This document shows positions 6,559-8,839 of a DNA stretch of 8,839 bases, piece by piece. This DNA is from Oscillospiraceae bacterium (GTDB lineage Bacteria; Bacillota; Clostridia; Saccharofermentanales; Saccharofermentanaceae). Below the pieces are notes generated by a model that was not told where the DNA came from, did not search any database, and saw only the letters and a list, made by a program, of their open reading frames with translations. Position 1 is the stretch's first letter. Every line of letters begins with the position of its first letter. The position numbers and the translations under genes are program-made. The stretch lies in contig CACXGG010000126.1 in assembly GCA_902767145.1 (NCBI GenBank), positions 1 through 8,839 of the forward strand. The letters are read 5' to 3'.

Positions 6559-6588
6559 ATTATATACCAACACTTACACTTCTTCCAA
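6559..6588 (-). promoter_or_regulatory. Candidate promoter for the Asn-rich gene-tmk-holB-ricT block
   Basis: On the minus strand a perfect TATAAT (6559-6564) follows a -35-like TTGGAA (6583-6588, four of six consensus bases) at an 18-base spacing. The -35 lies in the last codons of folK and the -10 in the 60-bp gap before the Asn-rich gene, giving a leader of roughly 40 nt that ends in a good ribosome binding site. No terminator follows folK, so transcription from the folate genes probably also continues through. Confidence 0.5.
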
Positions 6589-7050
6589 ATCCGGGAAGGG
6601 GCCTATACAGGTCACGCTCTTATCCTCCGGTACCGGTCCGTCATATATAACGATGTCCCTGTAGGGACAGAGGACAAATGCTCTTTTGTACATCCTGGGG
6701 TGCGGGATAGTGAGCTTCGGATCGTCAGATATCATGTCATCATAGGTGAGGATATCGAGATCAATGGTCCTGGGACCGTTCTTTATCTTCCTTACCCTCT
6801 TAAGCTCCTGTTCGATCTCTCCACACCTGGAAAGGAGCTCGTAAGGTCCCATGGAAGTCCTGAACTTCACGCAGATATTGAGGAAGAAGGGCTGGTCATC
6901 ATAGCCCACAGGCTCCGTCTCATATACCCGGGAGACCTCTATATCCTCTATCCTTTCATCCTCCGAGAGCATCCTGACAGCTGACATCAGGTTCTCCATC
7001 CGGTCTCCCAGATTGCTCCCAAGGGATAAGACTGCTTCGTGTTCTTTCAA
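6574..7050 (-). CDS. folK: 2-amino-4-hydroxy-6-hydroxymethyldihydropteridine pyrophosphokinase (HPPK)
   Basis: FolK transfers pyrophosphate from ATP to 6-hydroxymethyl-7,8-dihydropterin, making the substrate used by FolP. The 158-residue protein is a standard single-domain HPPK: LSLGSNLGDR (8-17), the pterin-loop region YETEPVGYDDQPFFLN (43-58), the signature NGPRTIDLDIL (91-101) whose aspartates D97 and D99 should bind the two magnesium ions, and IPHPRM (115-120). The start codon is TTG at 7048-7050; GAGGAG ends six bases upstream and the family N-terminus follows directly. The start overlaps the folB stop in a TTGA arrangement (4 nt), so translation is likely coupled. In some bacteria folB and folK are fused; here they are separate but overlapping. 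Confidence 0.96.
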   Translation of the reverse strand: MKEHEAVLSLGSNLGDRMENLMSAVRMLSEDERIEDIEVSRVYETEPVGYDDQPFFLNICVKFRTSMGPYELLSRCGEIEQELKRVRKIKNGPRTIDLDILTYDDMISDDPKLTIPHPRMYKRAFVLCPYRDIVIYDGPVPEDKSVTCIGPFPDLEEV

Positions 7051-7409
7051 TTCCTTCTCCTCGTGATCTCCGTCTCCACGGTCCTGAAATCACCGTTGAT
7101 GGGGGCATCGGGCTTTGATACCGTGATGGTGACCTCCGAGATGGATCCGTCCTGCTCCAGCACATCCCCGGCGATAACATACGCCAGATGCTCGATAAGA
7201 TCATAGTAAGATCCGGATACCCTCTCCTCTATGACCTTATAGATCCTGGAATAATCCACGGTATCCTCCAGGTCATCCGTGACCTTTCCCTTTATGTCGT
7301 CTATCACCATCTCACAGGAGATGATGAAAAACTGACCGTTTTCCTTTTCTTCCGGGAGGCATCCGGTATGACCGAAGACCTTCATATCACATATCCTGAT
7401 CCTGTCCAC
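7047..7409 (-). CDS. folB: Dihydroneopterin aldolase
   Basis: FolB cleaves 7,8-dihydroneopterin to 6-hydroxymethyl-7,8-dihydropterin and glycolaldehyde, the step before FolK. The 120-residue length is typical for this tunnel-fold enzyme. Conserved elements visible are the loop GCLPEEKENGQ (16-26) with the catalytic-region glutamates, VDYSRIY (51-57) with the family tyrosine Y53, the pterin-anchoring glutamate in DLIEHLA (E73), and the active-site lysine in VSKPDAPI (K99). The start is GTG at 7407-7409, chosen because AGGAG lies seven bases upstream (7417-7421), partly within the folP stop region, and because no in-frame ATG lies nearby except at codon 9, which would cut into the first strand. 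It lies 12 nt after folP and overlaps folK by 4 nt. Confidence 0.95.
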   Translation of the reverse strand: MDRIRICDMKVFGHTGCLPEEKENGQFFIISCEMVIDDIKGKVTDDLEDTVDYSRIYKVIEERVSGSYYDLIEHLAYVIAGDVLEQDGSISEVTITVSKPDAPINGDFRTVETEITRRRN

Positions 7410-7421
7410 TGCCTCTCTCCT

Positions 7422-8252
7422 TTAGATCCCCAGAGCTGCCTCATATCCCAGGAGCACATCCCTGGCAGCCCTTACGTTATGCACCCTGAGCATGGATGCA
7501 CCCTTTGATACTCCCGCAAGTCCCAGTCCAATGGAGACATCGTCCCTTTCCTCGGGGATGGTATCCCTTCCTGCTATATCCGCAGCGACTCTCTTCCTGG
7601 AGCAGGCCAGGAGCACCGGGAACCTCCCTCCGAAGGAGAGACGGTCAAGGGATGAGATAAGTTCTATATCCTGGCTCCTGGAAGTGCCGAAACCGATACC
7701 GGGATCCAGTATCAGGGCATCCTCCGGGATACCTGCGCCAATGGCTCTGTCAACACTTCCTGAAAGCTCCCTTAAGGCTCTGTCGATGATATTCTCCCGG
7801 AGGCATTCACCGTTCCTCCTGCAGTTGAACATCAGAACAGCGGCGGCGTTGTTCTCAGCCACCACGGAAGCCATCTTGGGATCATACTGAAGGCCGTAGA
7901 TGTCGTTGATGATATGGCATCCGGCATCGAGGGCTCCGGCTGCGACTTCTGATTTATATGTATCCACGGATACCGTAACGTCCAGGTTCTCTGTTATGCC
8001 CTTTATAACCGGGATTATCCTGGAAAGCTCCTCATCCACGCTGATCTCCGTATATCCGGGTCTTGTGGACTCGCCGCCCACATCTATAACATCAGCGCCG
8101 TCATGCACCATCTTCTCAGCAGCGAAAAGGGCATCGGAGGTACGGAAGTTCCTGCCGCCGTCCGAAAAGGAATCCGGGGTAACGTTCAGTATACCCATGA
8201 CCAGGGTACCGTTAGAAGTGTCCAGGTGCCTTCCCCTGCAGGATATGATCAT
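7422..8252 (-). CDS. folP: Dihydropteroate synthase
   Basis: FolP condenses 6-hydroxymethyl-dihydropterin pyrophosphate with p-aminobenzoate to give dihydropteroate; it is the sulfonamide target. The 276-residue TIM-barrel protein shows both family signatures: MGILNVTPDSFSDGG (19-33) and DVGGESTRPG (57-66). It also has SVDTYKSEVA (95-104), INDIYGL (115-121), LDPGIGFG (182-189), the SRK phosphate/pABA motif (218-220) and LRVHNV (255-260). One oddity: the strand that in B. subtilis FolP reads MHN reads MFN here (141-143), and it is followed by a Cys-containing stretch. All other expected catalytic residues appear in place, so an active enzyme is likely. The ATG lies one base after the folE stop, which suggests coupled expression with folE upstream and folB downstream. 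Confidence 0.97.
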   Translation of the reverse strand: MIISCRGRHLDTSNGTLVMGILNVTPDSFSDGGRNFRTSDALFAAEKMVHDGADVIDVGGESTRPGYTEISVDEELSRIIPVIKGITENLDVTVSVDTYKSEVAAGALDAGCHIINDIYGLQYDPKMASVVAENNAAAVLMFNCRRNGECLRENIIDRALRELSGSVDRAIGAGIPEDALILDPGIGFGTSRSQDIELISSLDRLSFGGRFPVLLACSRKRVAADIAGRDTIPEERDDVSIGLGLAGVSKGASMLRVHNVRAARDVLLGYEAALGI

Positions 8253-8253
8253 A

Positions 8254-8832
8254 TCAGGAGTTCCTCGGTCTGTTTATGAGTGCGAGAGCCTCGTTCCTGG
8301 TCCTCGCATCATTTCTGCATCCGCCCCTCATGGCAGATGTAACCGTCTTTGATCCGGGCTTTCTTATGCCCCTCATGGTCATGCACAGATGCTCAGCCTC
8401 GATGACTACACATACTGCGGAGGCATCCACTGCCTCGATGATCTTGTCGGCGATCTCGGAGGTGAGCCTCTCCTGGAGCTGGGGCTTCCTGGAAAGGGTA
8501 TCCACGATCCTTGCCACCTTTGAAAGGCCAAGGATCTTTCCGTTCCTGGGGATATAGACCACATGAGCCTTGCCGTGGAAAGGCAGGAGATGGTGTTCGC
8601 ACATGGAATAGAAAGGGATATCTCCTATGAGGATCATCTCGTCATTTCCGGTCTCAGTAAAGACCTTCACATCCTTGCCGATATCGCGGTGAAGTCCGGA
8701 GAATACCTCGGCATACATCCTGGCAACCCTCTGGGGTGTCTCAAGAAGTCCCTCCCTGTCCGGGTCCTCGCCGATCGCCTTAAGTATGGTCCTGACCGCA
8801 TCCTCGATGGCAGGAAGGTCCATATTCTTCAT
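8254..8832 (-). CDS. folE: GTP cyclohydrolase I
   Basis: FolE converts GTP to 7,8-dihydroneopterin triphosphate, the first step of pterin and folate synthesis. The 192-residue length fits type I enzymes without an N-terminal extension. The active-site zinc ligands are visible as C78 and H81 in [15 protein letters not shown] (76-90) and C150 in [10 protein letters not shown] (147-156). Other family motifs are [10 protein letters not shown] (31-40), [11 protein letters not shown] (101-111) and QLQERLT (118-124). The chosen ATG (8830-8832) has GGAG only three bases upstream, at the window edge; the next in-frame ATG, three codons in, is an equally plausible start. The downstream folP begins one base after the stop. 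Whether folE is first in its operon cannot be judged because the window ends seven bases upstream. Confidence 0.97.
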   Translation of the reverse strand: MKNMDLPAIEDAVRTILKAIGEDPDREGLLETPQRVARMYAEVFSGLHRDIGKDVKVFTETGNDEMILIGDIPFYSMCEHHLLPFHGKAHVVYIPRNGKILGLSKVARIVDTLSRKPQLQERLTSEIADKIIEAVDASAVCVVIEAEHLCMTMRGIRKPGSKTVTSAMRGGCRNDARTRNEALALINRPRNS

Positions 8833-8839
8833 GCTCTCC

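Overview
The window reads almost entirely on the minus strand: twelve genes in one direction with very short gaps and several overlaps, and no credible plus-strand gene. The organism is most likely an anaerobic Firmicute of the Clostridia, probably Lachnospiraceae-like. This is inferred from strong GGAGG-type ribosome binding sites, frequent TTG/GTG starts, a clostridial 2[4Fe-4S] ferredoxin, heavy AGG use for arginine, and a gene order (tmk-holB-ricT-trmN/yabB-rsmI) matching the tmk-holB-yaaT-yabB-yabC region of Bacillus subtilis. Genus cannot be told from the sequence alone.

In the direction of transcription (right to left), the window opens with a folate block: folE (GTP cyclohydrolase I), folP (dihydropteroate synthase), folB (dihydroneopterin aldolase) and folK (pterin pyrophosphokinase). 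Together they supply most of the pterin branch of tetrahydrofolate synthesis plus its joining to p-aminobenzoate. A likely promoter at the 3' end of folK starts the next block: a small asparagine-rich disordered protein of unknown function, tmk (thymidylate kinase), holB (clamp-loader delta') and ricT (PSP1-domain subunit of the Ric iron-sulfur complex). These genes overlap or abut (4 nt, 22 nt and 0 nt), so they are probably co-translated.

A 95-bp AT-rich gap then carries a possible promoter for a 56-residue ferredoxin gene that ends at a strong intrinsic terminator. The terminator covers the most upstream ATG of the next gene, so that gene (a TrmN6/YabB-type methyltransferase) more likely starts at a TTG just past the terminator. 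It overlaps rsmI (16S rRNA 2'-O-methyltransferase). The last gene, cut by the left edge, encodes a PAS-repeat signalling protein with a degenerate GGDEF domain; an extended -10 promoter may lie in the rsmI tail in front of it.

Most of the window is housekeeping: folate and dTTP supply, replication, RNA maturation and modification. I see no mobile element, CRISPR array, tRNA or rRNA. The points most worth a second look are the Asn-rich protein, the terminator/start overlap, the cysteine-rich tail of RicT next to a ferredoxin, and the degenerate GGDEF protein.
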